NCBI GenBank assembly: GCA_019638185.1
Contig: JAHBUH010000014.1
Location: forward strand, 39,134-103,133
From: Leadbetterella sp.
Lineage (GTDB): Bacteria > Bacteroidota > Bacteroidia > Cytophagales > Spirosomataceae
DNA length: 64,000 nt
Direction of reading: 5' to 3'
The position numbers and the translations under genes were made by a program. How positions within the stretch are numbered: position 1 is the first letter of the stretch; each line of letters starts with the position of its first letter. The notes under the pieces were generated by a model. That model was not told the origin of the DNA. It saw nothing but the letters and a program-made list of their open reading frames with translations, and searched no databases. This document shows positions 15,493 through 24,286 of the stretch, piece by piece.

Positions 15493-17688
15493 TTATGTGT
15501 AAGGAAACTGAACGCTCACCAGCGTTCCGGTTGGGCCGGCAGAAGTGATCTCCAGGCTTCCGGCGTTTCTTTCCGCCCGCTTCTTCATGTTATTCAGGCC
15601 GTTACCCTTTTTGACCCGTTTCTCATCAAAGCCGGTGCCGTTATCGCGGATGATCATGCGGATAAAATTACCGGCTTTCGCTATCCGGATCTCGGCGCGA
15701 CTGGCCCGGGCGTACTTGGAAAGGTTATTGACCGCCTCCTTGAAGATCAGGTAAAAATCACGCCTTTTCTCGGACGTCATCTTCAGCTCGCTTACCGCAT
15801 CTTCCATTTCAAACGTATAATCCACATCGCTGGTTTCCAGCACCGTTTCCAGGAAATCGATCATCCGGGCCCGGATGGCCGGGAGGCCGTTATTTTCCGG
15901 GTTCATACTCCATACAATATCGCTGATGTTTTCCATCACATCGCGGGTATTGTCGCGGATCTTCTCCACCTGCTGGCGTACGGGCGTTTCCGGTGCGGTG
16001 TTTTTCATGGCCGCGTATGACAGCAGGTTAATAGCCGTCAGTGTGCTCCCCACCTCGTCATGCAGCTCTGCGGAAATTCGGTTTCTTTCCTTCAGCAGCA
16101 TATTCTTCTGCTCGATCTTCTTTTTCAGCAGCATCCGGTTCACCAGGAAAGCGATCACCAGCAGGCCCGCCAGCGCCAGGGCGATCACCAGGTTACGGGT
16201 CAGCTTTTCGTTCCGGATACTTTTCTCCTTCAGCAGGTTCTCCTGTTCCACCACCTTTTTTTGCTCATCCAGGTAGCGGATCTGCATTTCGTTCAGTCGC
16301 AGGGCCTCGTTCTGCCCGGCTATCTTCAGGTCGCTGATCTCCTTTTCTTTGGTCAGCAGCTCGATCTCCTTTTGCTTTTCCAAAGCCTCCAGCCGGTTAC
16401 CACGGATCAGCGCATTCTGCCTTTCTATCTCCAGGGTCTGAATTTTCTGCTCTGCCGAAAGCTTATCGATCTCCACCTGCTTTTTCTCCGTTTGATACTG
16501 CACTTCCAGCTCGTTAAAGTCCTTCCGCGATTTTTCATTGACGATACTGTCTTTGTAAGCGTGAAATTTTTCCAGGAATGGGTAGGCCCGGGCTTTATCG
16601 CCCTTCACTTGTCCATAATAAAAATTTTGCGATGAATGCCAGTCGCGCAGCGCCTCCCTGTCGTTTTCCTTCATGGCCAGGGCATAACTTTCGGCATAAT
16701 ACCGGTTCATGAGCTCTTCATCACCGGTATAACCGGCAAACATGGCACCCGTACGGATGTAGCGGTGCAGCTTGGGCTGACCGATCTTCCGCCCCTCTTC
16801 TATGGCCTGTTGCATATACTTCAGGGCATTTTCGCGGTCTTTCCGGCCATGATACATCAGGGCCAGGTCTACCAGGCTGATAAACCGGGCTTCTTTCCGG
16901 GTAGAGCGGGCGGCATACTCCGCTGACTCCGTAAAGTAGCGGGTGGCATTCTCTGCGTCCCCGCTCAGCTGATACATCCGGGCCAGGTTACTCAGCTGTA
17001 CGGTCAGCTCCTCGTAATCCTTATGTTTTTTCATGGCCTCGATCCCCTTTTTTGCATAGTCCACAGCACGCTCCTTTTCACCAATCAGGAAGGAGACATT
17101 GGCCAGTTCACCGTATAGCTGGTGCGCAGATTCTTCATCGCCCAGATGATCGTAAATCCTCAGGGCTTTCAGTAAGAAGTCATTGGCCTCAATATGCTTT
17201 GAATCTTTGGCTTTCAACTGGCCATAGAGATAATAAATCTCGGCCAGAACCGGCTGAAATTCCGGCCGGTTTCCGGCCAGCCGGACGCCCTCATCCAGGA
17301 AGCGGTAAACCTCCGGGTTTCTCTCTCCTGTCTTGTGCCAGGTGGCTTTCAGCTTATTGAGATGAATTTTCAAAAGGGTATTCTGCGTCTCATTGCGCAC
17401 CCGGAAGTTTTCCATAGGTCTCCAATCGGGCTCTTCAGTGCCAAACTCACCATTACCTATGGCATAGTGCGTTTTCCGCATCATGGCCATGGCTGCCACA
17501 AAATCGTTCTTCTCTTTCACCGCCTGCGCATACAGTTCATCCAGCACCTGTATGGCCCGGGGGTATTCCGACTGCCGCTGATACCGCCGGGCATCCTCCA
17601 GCTTCTTTTCCATATAGACGTTATCCACTACCTGCGCCAGGGCAGCAGCCGGGAGAAGTAGCAGCAGCAGAATCAGGTGTCTGACCAT
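15493..17688 (-). CDS. TPR-containing sensor histidine kinase (HisKA_3 type)
   Basis: A 731-residue protein. Residues 1-18 are a signal peptide (MVRHLILLLLLLPAAALAQ). Residues 25-400 are periplasmic tetratricopeptide repeats. A charged coiled coil follows (about 400-490), then one membrane helix (VIALALAGLLVIAFLVNRML, about 498-518). The HisKA_3 dimerisation domain contains RISAELHDEVGSTL with the phospho-His near residue 542. The ATPase domain ends with DNGTGFD and NGLNNMKKRAE. It would sense an envelope signal through the TPRs and phosphorylate the LuxR-type regulator next door. Its promoter is shared with the divergent acetyltransferase gene and contains the TACGCAT palindrome, which suggests autoregulation. 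Confidence 0.93.
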   Translation of the reverse strand: MVRHLILLLLLLPAAALAQVVDNVYMEKKLEDARRYQRQSEYPRAIQVLDELYAQAVKEKNDFVAAMAMMRKTHYAIGNGEFGTEEPDWRPMENFRVRNETQNTLLKIHLNKLKATWHKTGERNPEVYRFLDEGVRLAGNRPEFQPVLAEIYYLYGQLKAKDSKHIEANDFLLKALRIYDHLGDEESAHQLYGELANVSFLIGEKERAVDYAKKGIEAMKKHKDYEELTVQLSNLARMYQLSGDAENATRYFTESAEYAARSTRKEARFISLVDLALMYHGRKDRENALKYMQQAIEEGRKIGQPKLHRYIRTGAMFAGYTGDEELMNRYYAESYALAMKENDREALRDWHSSQNFYYGQVKGDKARAYPFLEKFHAYKDSIVNEKSRKDFNELEVQYQTEKKQVEIDKLSAEQKIQTLEIERQNALIRGNRLEALEKQKEIELLTKEKEISDLKIAGQNEALRLNEMQIRYLDEQKKVVEQENLLKEKSIRNEKLTRNLVIALALAGLLVIAFLVNRMLLKKKIEQKNMLLKERNRISAELHDEVGSTLTAINLLSYAAMKNTAPETPVRQQVEKIRDNTRDVMENISDIVWSMNPENNGLPAIRARMIDFLETVLETSDVDYTFEMEDAVSELKMTSEKRRDFYLIFKEAVNNLSKYARASRAEIRIAKAGNFIRMIIRDNGTGFDEKRVKKGNGLNNMKKRAERNAGSLEITSAGPTGTLVSVQFPYT

Positions 17689-17755
17689 CCAAATACGGTT
17701 AAAGATGTTAAATATAAGCTTTCTTTCTGATAAAACCAGCTATTCCCGGCCGGGA

Positions 17756-17833
17756 CAAAAATACAAAATAGTCCCAAAGCCCCTTACGCATGGTTATGCG
17801 ATTTCCGGTATAAAATCTTATGTTATAGATTTG
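17756..17833. promoter_or_regulatory. Divergent promoter pair around a TACGCAT palindrome
   Basis: The palindrome CGCAT-N4-ATGCG (17787-17800, in a longer TACGCAT-N2-TTATGCGATTTC block 17785-17805) has a -7 element on each side: TAGATTTG at 17826-17833 toward the acetyltransferase gene, and TATTTTTG read on the minus strand at 17763-17756 toward the kinase gene. The gaps from the palindrome core are 25 and 23 bases. The block recurs at 18505-18525 with only two differences. It is the likely operator of the LuxR-type response regulator. Confidence 0.65.
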
Positions 17834-17852
17834 TAATCTCATCTCAGTAAAA

Positions 17853-18491
17853 ATGAATATAGTTTCTTCTGGTATGATAGAAAAGTGGTTAACCGCCTGG
17901 TCTTTATCCAGGAATTTACCGCCACCTGTTCCGTTCAGGTCGGGGTTTAAAGTAGACGTGGGATGGGAGAATCAGAAAACCCGGTATGTATTTCCGGAAT
18001 TGAATGAAGATTTTATTCAATTGTCTGAAAACATGGATGAGCATTCTGTATTCTTAAAAGTTTGTGCTTCTCCTGATGAACTTAAAAAGGTTATTTCCCG
18101 AAAATGGGTCTTTCAACCCCAAGGCTATTTGATGTCCTGCTTTCACAAAATGAAGTTCAGAGACAAGAAACTATCTCCTGATTACGGGTTATGTTTTGAT
18201 AATTATAACTCCACCCATGTTATCCGGATAAATACGCAGCGTAACGAAACCGCTGCCATAGGTCGCGTGGTTATCGTTGATGATTTAGCCGTGTATGACA
18301 GAATTTTAACTGACCATCAGCACCAGCGAAAAGGACTTGCTACTATTCTGATGAAAGAGCTTGAAAGGATTGCCCTTTCTCACGGGGTTTTCAAAAATTT
18401 ATTAGTTGCCACAGAAGAGGGCAAATTATTGTACGAGTCCATCGGCTGGGAAACGTACAGCCTTTACACGTCCCTGGTTATACCCGCTTAG
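17853..18491 (+). CDS. GNAT-family N-acetyltransferase
   Basis: A 212-residue protein. The C-terminal half is a GNAT fold: VVIVDDLAVYDRILTDHQHQ, then RKGLATILMKELERIALSHG, where QHQRKGLAT is the acetyl-CoA pyrophosphate loop (Q-x-x-R-x-G-x-A form), and LLVATEEGKLLYESIGWETY, the conserved C-terminal block. The N-terminal 110 residues resemble no partner I can name. It is the first gene downstream of one TACGCAT palindrome, divergent from the kinase, so it is probably part of the regulon of the two-component system. ATG at 17874 is an alternative start. Confidence 0.8.
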   Translation: MNIVSSGMIEKWLTAWSLSRNLPPPVPFRSGFKVDVGWENQKTRYVFPELNEDFIQLSENMDEHSVFLKVCASPDELKKVISRKWVFQPQGYLMSCFHKMKFRDKKLSPDYGLCFDNYNSTHVIRINTQRNETAAIGRVVIVDDLAVYDRILTDHQHQRKGLATILMKELERIALSHGVFKNLLVATEEGKLLYESIGWETYSLYTSLVIPA

Positions 18492-18504
18492 CCCGGCGGC
18501 TCCG

Positions 18505-18552
18505 TACGCATCATTATGCGATTTCAGCCGTAGGGTTTTCTACCCAACTTTG
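18505..18552 (+). promoter_or_regulatory. Second TACGCAT palindrome with promoter of the surface-protein operon
   Basis: TACGCAT-CA-TTATGCG followed by ATTTC (18505-18525; core 18507-18520) precedes CAACTTTG (18545-18552), a one-base variant of the -7 element TAnnTTTG. The core-to-element gap is 24 bases, against 25 at 17800-17826. No TTG -33 element is present, as expected if an activator replaces it. Confidence 0.6.
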
Positions 18553-18575
18553 TGGCAGAACTAATGAATAAAGCA

Positions 18576-19058
18576 ATGAAAACTACATGGGCCTTAATGC
18601 TTTTGCTCTGCCTGGGATGTGGACAAAAAACCAACGTAAACCCCGGTGGCAATGCCTACATTAAACTTACCGTGGCCGGAAAATCATGGAACTCAGACGG
18701 GGTAGCCGTGATTGGCATATCCCAGACCGATGGTAAGCACAATCTTACCATTTCCGGCCGCGATGAGGGTTTTGAAGGGGAAACCTCCAGCTTTGCCGCT
18801 GTTTTTTCCTCAGCGGCTGAAATCACCATTGGCACCTATGCGGTAGGGGCTTCAGACCCGGGAGTAACGCTCACCAAACTTAACGGCAAAACCTATATAG
18901 GTGGAGGGCTGGCCCGTACTTCATTTGTCATTAATATTACGGAAACCAGCGGCTCGGGCAGTGCTAAAAAGCTGAAGGGCACTTTCTCCGGGGAGATGAA
19001 AGGCACGGCCCCCGGAGATGTGGTAACCGTAACCAACGGGGAATTTTCTTCCTTATAA
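18576..19058 (+). CDS. Small lipoprotein, first gene of the surface operon
   Basis: About 160 residues. MKTTWALMLLLCLGCGQK is a lipoprotein signal peptide with the acceptor Cys in LCLGC. ATG 18564 is in frame upstream, and GTG 18552 overlaps the promoter and is excluded. The mature protein is Gly/Ser/Thr-rich and beta-like (YIKLTVAGKSWNSDGV, KLKGTFSGEMKGTAPGD), similar in style to the DUF6252-type lipoproteins of Bacteroidota, but I am not sure of the family. It is the first gene after the second TACGCAT palindrome and is followed by three surface-protein genes on the same strand. Confidence 0.75.
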   Translation: MKTTWALMLLLCLGCGQKTNVNPGGNAYIKLTVAGKSWNSDGVAVIGISQTDGKHNLTISGRDEGFEGETSSFAAVFSSAAEITIGTYAVGASDPGVTLTKLNGKTYIGGGLARTSFVINITETSGSGSAKKLKGTFSGEMKGTAPGDVVTVTNGEFSSL

Positions 19059-19138
19059 AAGTGCAAATACATTCCCCGTCAAAAAAGCGGTGACCATAAC
19101 CAACAGCAAATTTCTCAGCCAGAAAAATTCTCAAAACA

Positions 19139-19861
19139 ATGAAAAAATTATTGATTCCGATGATGCTCACCGTAGCATTTTGTATCGCAGGGTGTGGTAA
19201 AGAGGGACCACAAGGACCCGCAGGAAATGACGGCGCTACGGGACCTACAGGACCGCAAGGGCCGGCGGGAACCACAGGAGCCACAGGACCGCCGGGACCG
19301 GCAGGGACCACGGGAGCTACAGGAGCCACCGGAGCTACAGGAGCCACTGGCGCTACAGGCCCGCAGGGGCCTGCCGGAACAGCCAATGTGATCTATTCCG
19401 ACTGGATACGACCCACCGCAGCCACATGGAACAAAGTTAACAATGCCAGGCGGAAACTGATGGAAATCACCGATAGCCGCATTACCCTGAATATCATAGA
19501 ACAAGGCGTGGTGTTAGTATACCGGCAGACAAACAATGGCACTACCTTTCAGTTTCCTGATCATCAGATCAGTTCTTCCGGCACCCCTACCATCAGCTAT
19601 ACCCATTACCTCCATGGGAAACTACACATTGAAATCCGGTCTTACAACCGGGATATTGAACCTACAGAATACCTGTGGGAGCCCTCGGGCTCTGCCGCAA
19701 AACACGCCCGGTTCCGCTATATTATTATTCCTGGTTCAATCCCGACTGCTCCCTCGGCAAGGGTGGCGGCCTATCAACTGAATGGCAAAGCCTATTCAAA
19801 GCAGGAACTGGAGCAAATGTCTTACAACCGGATATGCGCGGTGTTAGGGATAAACGAGTAA
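19139..19861 (+). CDS. Collagen-like lipoprotein A
   Basis: A 240-residue protein. The signal peptide ends in FCIAGC, with the lipid-acceptor Cys near residue 19. Residues 22-81 are Gly-x-y triplets ([20 protein letters not shown], then many GAT/GPQ), which would form a collagen-like triple helix. A globular C-terminal domain of about 155 residues follows, with blocks [36 protein letters not shown] and [14 protein letters not shown]. The same domain ends the protein at 21178-22227. The inference is an outer-membrane-anchored trimeric stalk carrying a C-terminal head. The triplet region is also repetitive DNA, prone to length change. Confidence 0.88.
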   Translation: MKKLLIPMMLTVAFCIAGCGKEGPQGPAGNDGATGPTGPQGPAGTTGATGPPGPAGTTGATGATGATGATGATGPQGPAGTANVIYSDWIRPTAATWNKVNNARRKLMEITDSRITLNIIEQGVVLVYRQTNNGTTFQFPDHQISSSGTPTISYTHYLHGKLHIEIRSYNRDIEPTEYLWEPSGSAAKHARFRYIIIPGSIPTAPSARVAAYQLNGKAYSKQELEQMSYNRICAVLGINE

Positions 19862-19923
19862 ACTTCCGGCGCCGGCTTTGTTTGGGGAGGTGTAAACTAC
19901 AGAAATCTTTTAAACTAGTGAAT

Positions 19924-21126
19924 ATGAAAACGATCATGCTCTTTATTCTCGTCCTGCTTGGGGGCTACGGTAATACCGGTGCCGCAGTGGAGAAACCATC
20001 CCCTCCTGACAAACAGGCTCCGAAACATGCTCCCGGCCATAATACCTCCCGGGAGACCCGGGAAGGCCGCCCTGCAAATACACCACCCCACAGCGACTTT
20101 GAGCCGGGAACCCGTGTCCTGGTAGCCGAAAACTTTGAACAGGATGCTATCGGCGACTTTCCCGCTAACTGGAACACAGATGCTTCAGCCAAAGTAGTTA
20201 CCCTTCCCGGTACAGAAGGCAAATGGCTGGAACTTTCCACGCCCGGTACTTTCCTGCTGGAAACCGTAAAACAGCTGCCGGAACATTTCACCCTGGAGTT
20301 TGATCTCTTTGTACCGCCCACCTTCTCGTATTACGACTACCCCCTGTGGATCAGCCTGGCGCAAATGCAAAACAAAAAAGACTTCTTCATCTGGGGAAGA
20401 GGCAAAGAAAAAAGGGGAAAAGACAAGCGAAACGGTGTACTGCTGATGCTGCACCCCCAGGAAGAAGGTGGGAAAAAACTGGGTTACAGCGAATATGAGG
20501 TCTGGGAAAACGGAGAGAAGACGGTTTCTAACAGGATAAAGTCGCTGACAGCCTTTAACGTCAACACAAACCGCGTACGGGTACAGATCTGGCGACAAAA
20601 GCAACGGCTCAGGGTTTACCTGAATGACACCAAGGTATGGGACCTGCCCCGGGCATTTGATGCAGAGGCCGGCCTGAACACCCTCATCTTCAGTCGCTAT
20701 GAGGCCAAAGAAGGCCACTGTTTCCACATTTCCCGTATCCGCCTGGCTTCTTCGGAAGAAGATGCCCGTTCAAAAATTCTGAAAGAGGGCCGGTACTCCA
20801 CTAACGCCATCCTGTTTAACACGGGCTCGGCCGGGATTAGACCGGAATCAGGCCCGGTTATCAAGGAGATTGCAGATATCCTGAAAGAAAACCCCGCTTT
20901 GAAACTAAAAATCATAGGCCATACAGATACCGACGGAAAGAAAGACAGCAATCTTTTACTTTCTCAGCAAAGATCGGCCGCCGTAAAAAATGAGCTGGTG
21001 CAAAAATACGGCATTACCGCTAACCGCCTGGATACAGACGGTAAAGGAGATACCGAACCCGTAGCGGATAATGCTACGGCCGAAGGAAAAGCAAAAAACA
21101 GAAGAGTGGAATTTGTAAAAATGTAA
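19924..21126 (+). CDS. Lectin-like / OmpA-family outer membrane protein (paralogue of the first gene)
   Basis: 400 residues from ATG at 19924, chosen because it begins a signal peptide (MKTIMLFILVLLGGYGNTGA) and because longer frames overlap the upstream gene. A Pro/Lys/His-rich linker (residues 23-60) precedes a LamG-like domain (LVAENFEQDAIGDFPANWNT, then FTLEFDLFVPPTFSYYDYPL). The C-terminal OmpA domain has ILFNTGSAGIRPES, IGHTDTDGKKDSN, LSQQRSAAVKNELV and NRRVEFVKM. It would link the envelope surface to peptidoglycan. It is sandwiched between two collagen-like lipoprotein genes, with gaps of 62 and 51 bases, so it belongs to the same operon. Confidence 0.88.
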   Translation: MKTIMLFILVLLGGYGNTGAAVEKPSPPDKQAPKHAPGHNTSRETREGRPANTPPHSDFEPGTRVLVAENFEQDAIGDFPANWNTDASAKVVTLPGTEGKWLELSTPGTFLLETVKQLPEHFTLEFDLFVPPTFSYYDYPLWISLAQMQNKKDFFIWGRGKEKRGKDKRNGVLLMLHPQEEGGKKLGYSEYEVWENGEKTVSNRIKSLTAFNVNTNRVRVQIWRQKQRLRVYLNDTKVWDLPRAFDAEAGLNTLIFSRYEAKEGHCFHISRIRLASSEEDARSKILKEGRYSTNAILFNTGSAGIRPESGPVIKEIADILKENPALKLKIIGHTDTDGKKDSNLLLSQQRSAAVKNELVQKYGITANRLDTDGKGDTEPVADNATAEGKAKNRRVEFVKM

Positions 21127-21177
21127 CTCCGGATCAAAATTAATATTTACAAAACCAACCGCTTAAATTTATTACCT

Positions 21178-22227
21178 ATGAAAAATCGGATATTCCTCCT
21201 CCTGCTGACAGCAATACTATTTTTTGTTTCCTGCGGTAAAACGGGTGAAGCCGGCCCACAGGGCGAGCAGGGCATACAGGGTGTGGCCGGAAAAGACGGC
21301 GGCACTTTCCACAGCGGAAATACCGCGCCCGCTGCATCGCTGGGAAAAACCGGCGATATGTACCTCGATAAAGCCACCGGCACACTTTACGGGCCCAAAA
21401 CGGCCGACGGATGGGGTACGCCTCTGAGCCTGAAAGGGCCAGCCGGTGCCACCGGGCCTACAGGCGCTACGGGACCTGCAGGCACTACGGGCCCTACAGG
21501 ACCGGCGGGACCCGCAGGGCCTACCGGACCAACCGGATCCACCGGGCCCATGGGACCGTCCGGACCGGCGGGATCCACCGGACCTACGGGCGCAACGGGC
21601 CCGACAGGGCCCGCAGGGCAAGCTGGCAGCCAGATCCTCAGCGGAACCGCCAATCCCACCGCCTCACAGGGTAATATCGGTGATTTTTACCTTAACAAAA
21701 CCAGCGGTGATCTTTTCGGCCCCAAAACCTCCGCCGGCTGGGAAACTCCCATCAATCTAAAGGGAACAGCCAACGCAGTGGCCAGTAAGTGGGTAAACTA
21801 TAGCTGGAACACTCACGACCCTACCTGGAAAAGTATGAGATATACTATTCCTGCCCCCATGTTCAATGCCATAGGGCGTACTAACCTGATCGACTTCCTT
21901 AACAATGGAGGCGCGTTACTCGTATATGGTCAAAATTCCGGAAGCTTAGGTCATTACCCGTTCCCCTACGATTTACGTAATGCCAGATATACTATGTATC
22001 CCCTCGCTGCCGATATGGGATATTTAATCTTGGAGATTCGAAGTATTAGAACAGTGGCCCTCCTTGACATTGAATATGACGCCGCAAGAGGAAACAAGTT
22101 CCGGTATGTATTGATCTCCCCTGATAAGCAGCTGACGGGAGTGTTGCCCGGCGAAACGGCAGCCAACATCAACTGGCCCAAAATGAGTTATGAAGAAGTA
22201 AAAAGCCGGCTGAATCTTCCGGACTGA
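21178..22227 (+). CDS. Collagen-like lipoprotein B with duplicated flanking module
   Basis: 349 residues. The signal peptide ends in FFVSC (lipid-acceptor Cys). After a short Gly-x-y start ([17 protein letters not shown]) comes a module with [16 protein letters not shown] and [10 protein letters not shown]. About 20 Gly-x-y triplets follow ([19 protein letters not shown] and so on). A second copy of the module follows ([26 protein letters not shown]), then the same C-terminal domain as the protein at 19139 ([40 protein letters not shown]). The layout suggests a surface fibre with paired small domains around the stalk. It is the last gene of the operon and is convergent with the GH2 gene. Confidence 0.88.
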   Translation: MKNRIFLLLLTAILFFVSCGKTGEAGPQGEQGIQGVAGKDGGTFHSGNTAPAASLGKTGDMYLDKATGTLYGPKTADGWGTPLSLKGPAGATGPTGATGPAGTTGPTGPAGPAGPTGPTGSTGPMGPSGPAGSTGPTGATGPTGPAGQAGSQILSGTANPTASQGNIGDFYLNKTSGDLFGPKTSAGWETPINLKGTANAVASKWVNYSWNTHDPTWKSMRYTIPAPMFNAIGRTNLIDFLNNGGALLVYGQNSGSLGHYPFPYDLRNARYTMYPLAADMGYLILEIRSIRTVALLDIEYDAARGNKFRYVLISPDKQLTGVLPGETAANINWPKMSYEEVKSRLNLPD

Positions 22228-22240
22228 GGGATTTACTTCC

Positions 22241-24268
22241 TCAATTCAGATACCATTCACAGGAATCCTCCAGCCCATTTTTGGCTTTTACATTTATCTC
22301 ATTTTTCCCGGGACTTAGCGTTACGTTTTCCCAGATCACCCGGTTCAGCTTATCTTTCTTTCCGGTTCCGATTTTTTTGTTATTGATATAGAGGTCGGCC
22401 TCCGGGGCATTGGTATATACCCGGATATCCGTAACGGGCCGGGTTCTGCTGGTAAATCTCCGGCTGGTGATGTAAATCATGGGTTCGGGGTTCCAGTTGG
22501 CTTTGTAAAAGTAGAAGGCATCTTTTTTGGTTTTGTAATCGTAGGTGATCAGGCCTTTGTTATTGATCCTTTCGGTGTCTCCCTCCGTGCGGATAGAAGA
22601 CCCGAAGTCGGCAAAAACCCAGATGTATTTCCCCCAGATAAAAGGGCGGGTGGATAATTCCTGCCAGTTGCCCTCATGATACAATGCCTGCCATTCTTCG
22701 GGGTGATACTTACTGGTGGGAACAGGCCTTTGGGCCGGCCATTCGTGCTGGGTGATACTACCGCCTGCCCCATATTCCGAAATGCCCACGGGGGTACCGT
22801 TAGAGTTTTTCATGGCGTCTTCTGTAAAAGCGCCGATCTGGTGAAAATCACCGCCATACCAGCCATAGTATTTATTCCAGGCAATGAGGTCAGTGGTGCC
22901 CAGGAAATAATCCTGGTCAATAAACGTGGCCAGGGTAGTTAAGCGGGAAGGGTCTTCTTTTTTGGCGATGTTATGCAATTCTCTCACAAAAGACACGGGG
23001 TTATCATAATCCATCTTGACCTCGTTAAAGATCCCCCAGAAACAGATAGACGGGCTGTTAAAGTTCTGTTTAATCAATTCCAGGAGCATATTACGGGTAT
23101 TTCTTTCAAAATCAGCGGTTTTCATGTAGCTGGAGCTGATATAACCGCCCGGCCCCACAAAAGGGATTTCGGTCCATACAATAATACCGTTTTCATCGCA
23201 CAGTTTATACACCGGTTTTCCATGCGGATAATGGGTGAGGCGCAAAGAGGTAGCGCCGGATTCTTTTATCAGCGCCATTTCTTCCTGATAGTCTTCTTCC
23301 GATACCGCACTACCTTTCCCTTTACGGTCTACGTGCTTGCAAAACCCGTACAAATCCAGGTATTTCCCGTTCAGGAAAAACCCTTTCTGATGATCCACGG
23401 AAAAGTAACGAAACCCGGTCTTTTCAGCCACCCGGTCTACCGCCACACCGTCATTCAACAGCTCTACTTCCACGGTATAGAGGTAAGGGTTCTCTTTCCC
23501 ATTCCATAAAACAGGGCGATCAATCACCAATTTCTGGGCGGCTTCTGTTTGGGAGGAATCTAAAATTTTCTTCGTATTTTCTTTTACCAGCTGCCCGGCC
23601 TGATCATAGACACAGGCCCTTATTTCGTAGTTTTTACGTTTATCTTTGAGCGAAAGCATGGTTTGAACCTCAATCTCAGCGGCATTTTCGGTTATGTTTT
23701 TCTGTTGAATATAAACGCCGGAAGAAGCATAATCCAGAGGAGATATGCAATTTTGGCCCGTTACCAGTAAATGTACTGGACGGTGCAAACCGCCGTAAAT
23801 ATTAAAATCGCCGCTTAATGGCGCCACATCCAGGCGGTGAGCATTACTCACATATACCTCCAGGTCATTCTTTTCCCCGAAATTCACGTAATCGGTGATC
23901 TCCAGGCAGAAGGCCGTATATCCCCCGAAATGATCTCCCACCGTTTTACCGTTGACAAACACCTGCGCTACGGAATTGACTCCCTCAAAATACAGGAAAA
24001 GCCGCTTGTTTTTCATAGACTCCGGGATATCCAGTTTACGCTGATAGATAGCGGCCTCCCGGTTATATTTGAGGCTTTCAAGCGCATCTTTGGCATTCCA
24101 GGTATGGGGCAAAACCACCTGCTCCTTCTTTACATCTTTAAGCACGTTATAAGCCGGATAATACGTCCATTGATCATTCAGGGGGATCTTTTCCCGGTAA
24201 AGCGCCTGTGCGGCCGGGACGCCGACGAGGGAGAAAAGAACGAGTTGAAATAAGAAACTACGCATCAT
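22241..24268 (-). CDS. Glycoside hydrolase family 2 (beta-galactosidase-like)
   Basis: 675 residues with a signal peptide (MMRSFLFQLVLFSLVGVPAAQA). The GH2 layout is clear: sugar-binding domain (WTYYPAYN, LPHTWNAKDA, GGYTAFCLEIT, GGLHRPVHLLV), immunoglobulin-like domain, then the TIM barrel. The acid/base Glu is in FWGIFNEV and the nucleophile Glu in GISEYGAGG; SLRLTHYPHGKPVYKLCDENG is the usual barrel block. A DUF4982-like domain closes the chain. It is the last gene of the locus, 18 bases after the GH16 gene. Family members hydrolyse beta-galactosides, beta-glucuronides or beta-mannosides; the GH110 and GH16 neighbours favour beta-galactoside. Confidence 0.92.
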   Translation of the reverse strand: MMRSFLFQLVLFSLVGVPAAQALYREKIPLNDQWTYYPAYNVLKDVKKEQVVLPHTWNAKDALESLKYNREAAIYQRKLDIPESMKNKRLFLYFEGVNSVAQVFVNGKTVGDHFGGYTAFCLEITDYVNFGEKNDLEVYVSNAHRLDVAPLSGDFNIYGGLHRPVHLLVTGQNCISPLDYASSGVYIQQKNITENAAEIEVQTMLSLKDKRKNYEIRACVYDQAGQLVKENTKKILDSSQTEAAQKLVIDRPVLWNGKENPYLYTVEVELLNDGVAVDRVAEKTGFRYFSVDHQKGFFLNGKYLDLYGFCKHVDRKGKGSAVSEEDYQEEMALIKESGATSLRLTHYPHGKPVYKLCDENGIIVWTEIPFVGPGGYISSSYMKTADFERNTRNMLLELIKQNFNSPSICFWGIFNEVKMDYDNPVSFVRELHNIAKKEDPSRLTTLATFIDQDYFLGTTDLIAWNKYYGWYGGDFHQIGAFTEDAMKNSNGTPVGISEYGAGGSITQHEWPAQRPVPTSKYHPEEWQALYHEGNWQELSTRPFIWGKYIWVFADFGSSIRTEGDTERINNKGLITYDYKTKKDAFYFYKANWNPEPMIYITSRRFTSRTRPVTDIRVYTNAPEADLYINNKKIGTGKKDKLNRVIWENVTLSPGKNEINVKAKNGLEDSCEWYLN

Positions 24269-24286
24269 GCTTAAATCAGTTTAGTA

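Noticed and set aside
19194-19391. Arg-rich frame over collagen triplets, plus strand
   Set aside because: A shadow of the repeat in another frame.
19675-19923. Longer start for the lectin-OmpA gene
   Set aside because: It would overlap the collagen-like gene by 187 bases and hide the clear signal peptide at 19924.
21387-21659. Pro/Gly-rich frames opposite or out of phase with the collagen triplets
   Set aside because: These are mirror products of the GC-rich triplet repeat and not genes.
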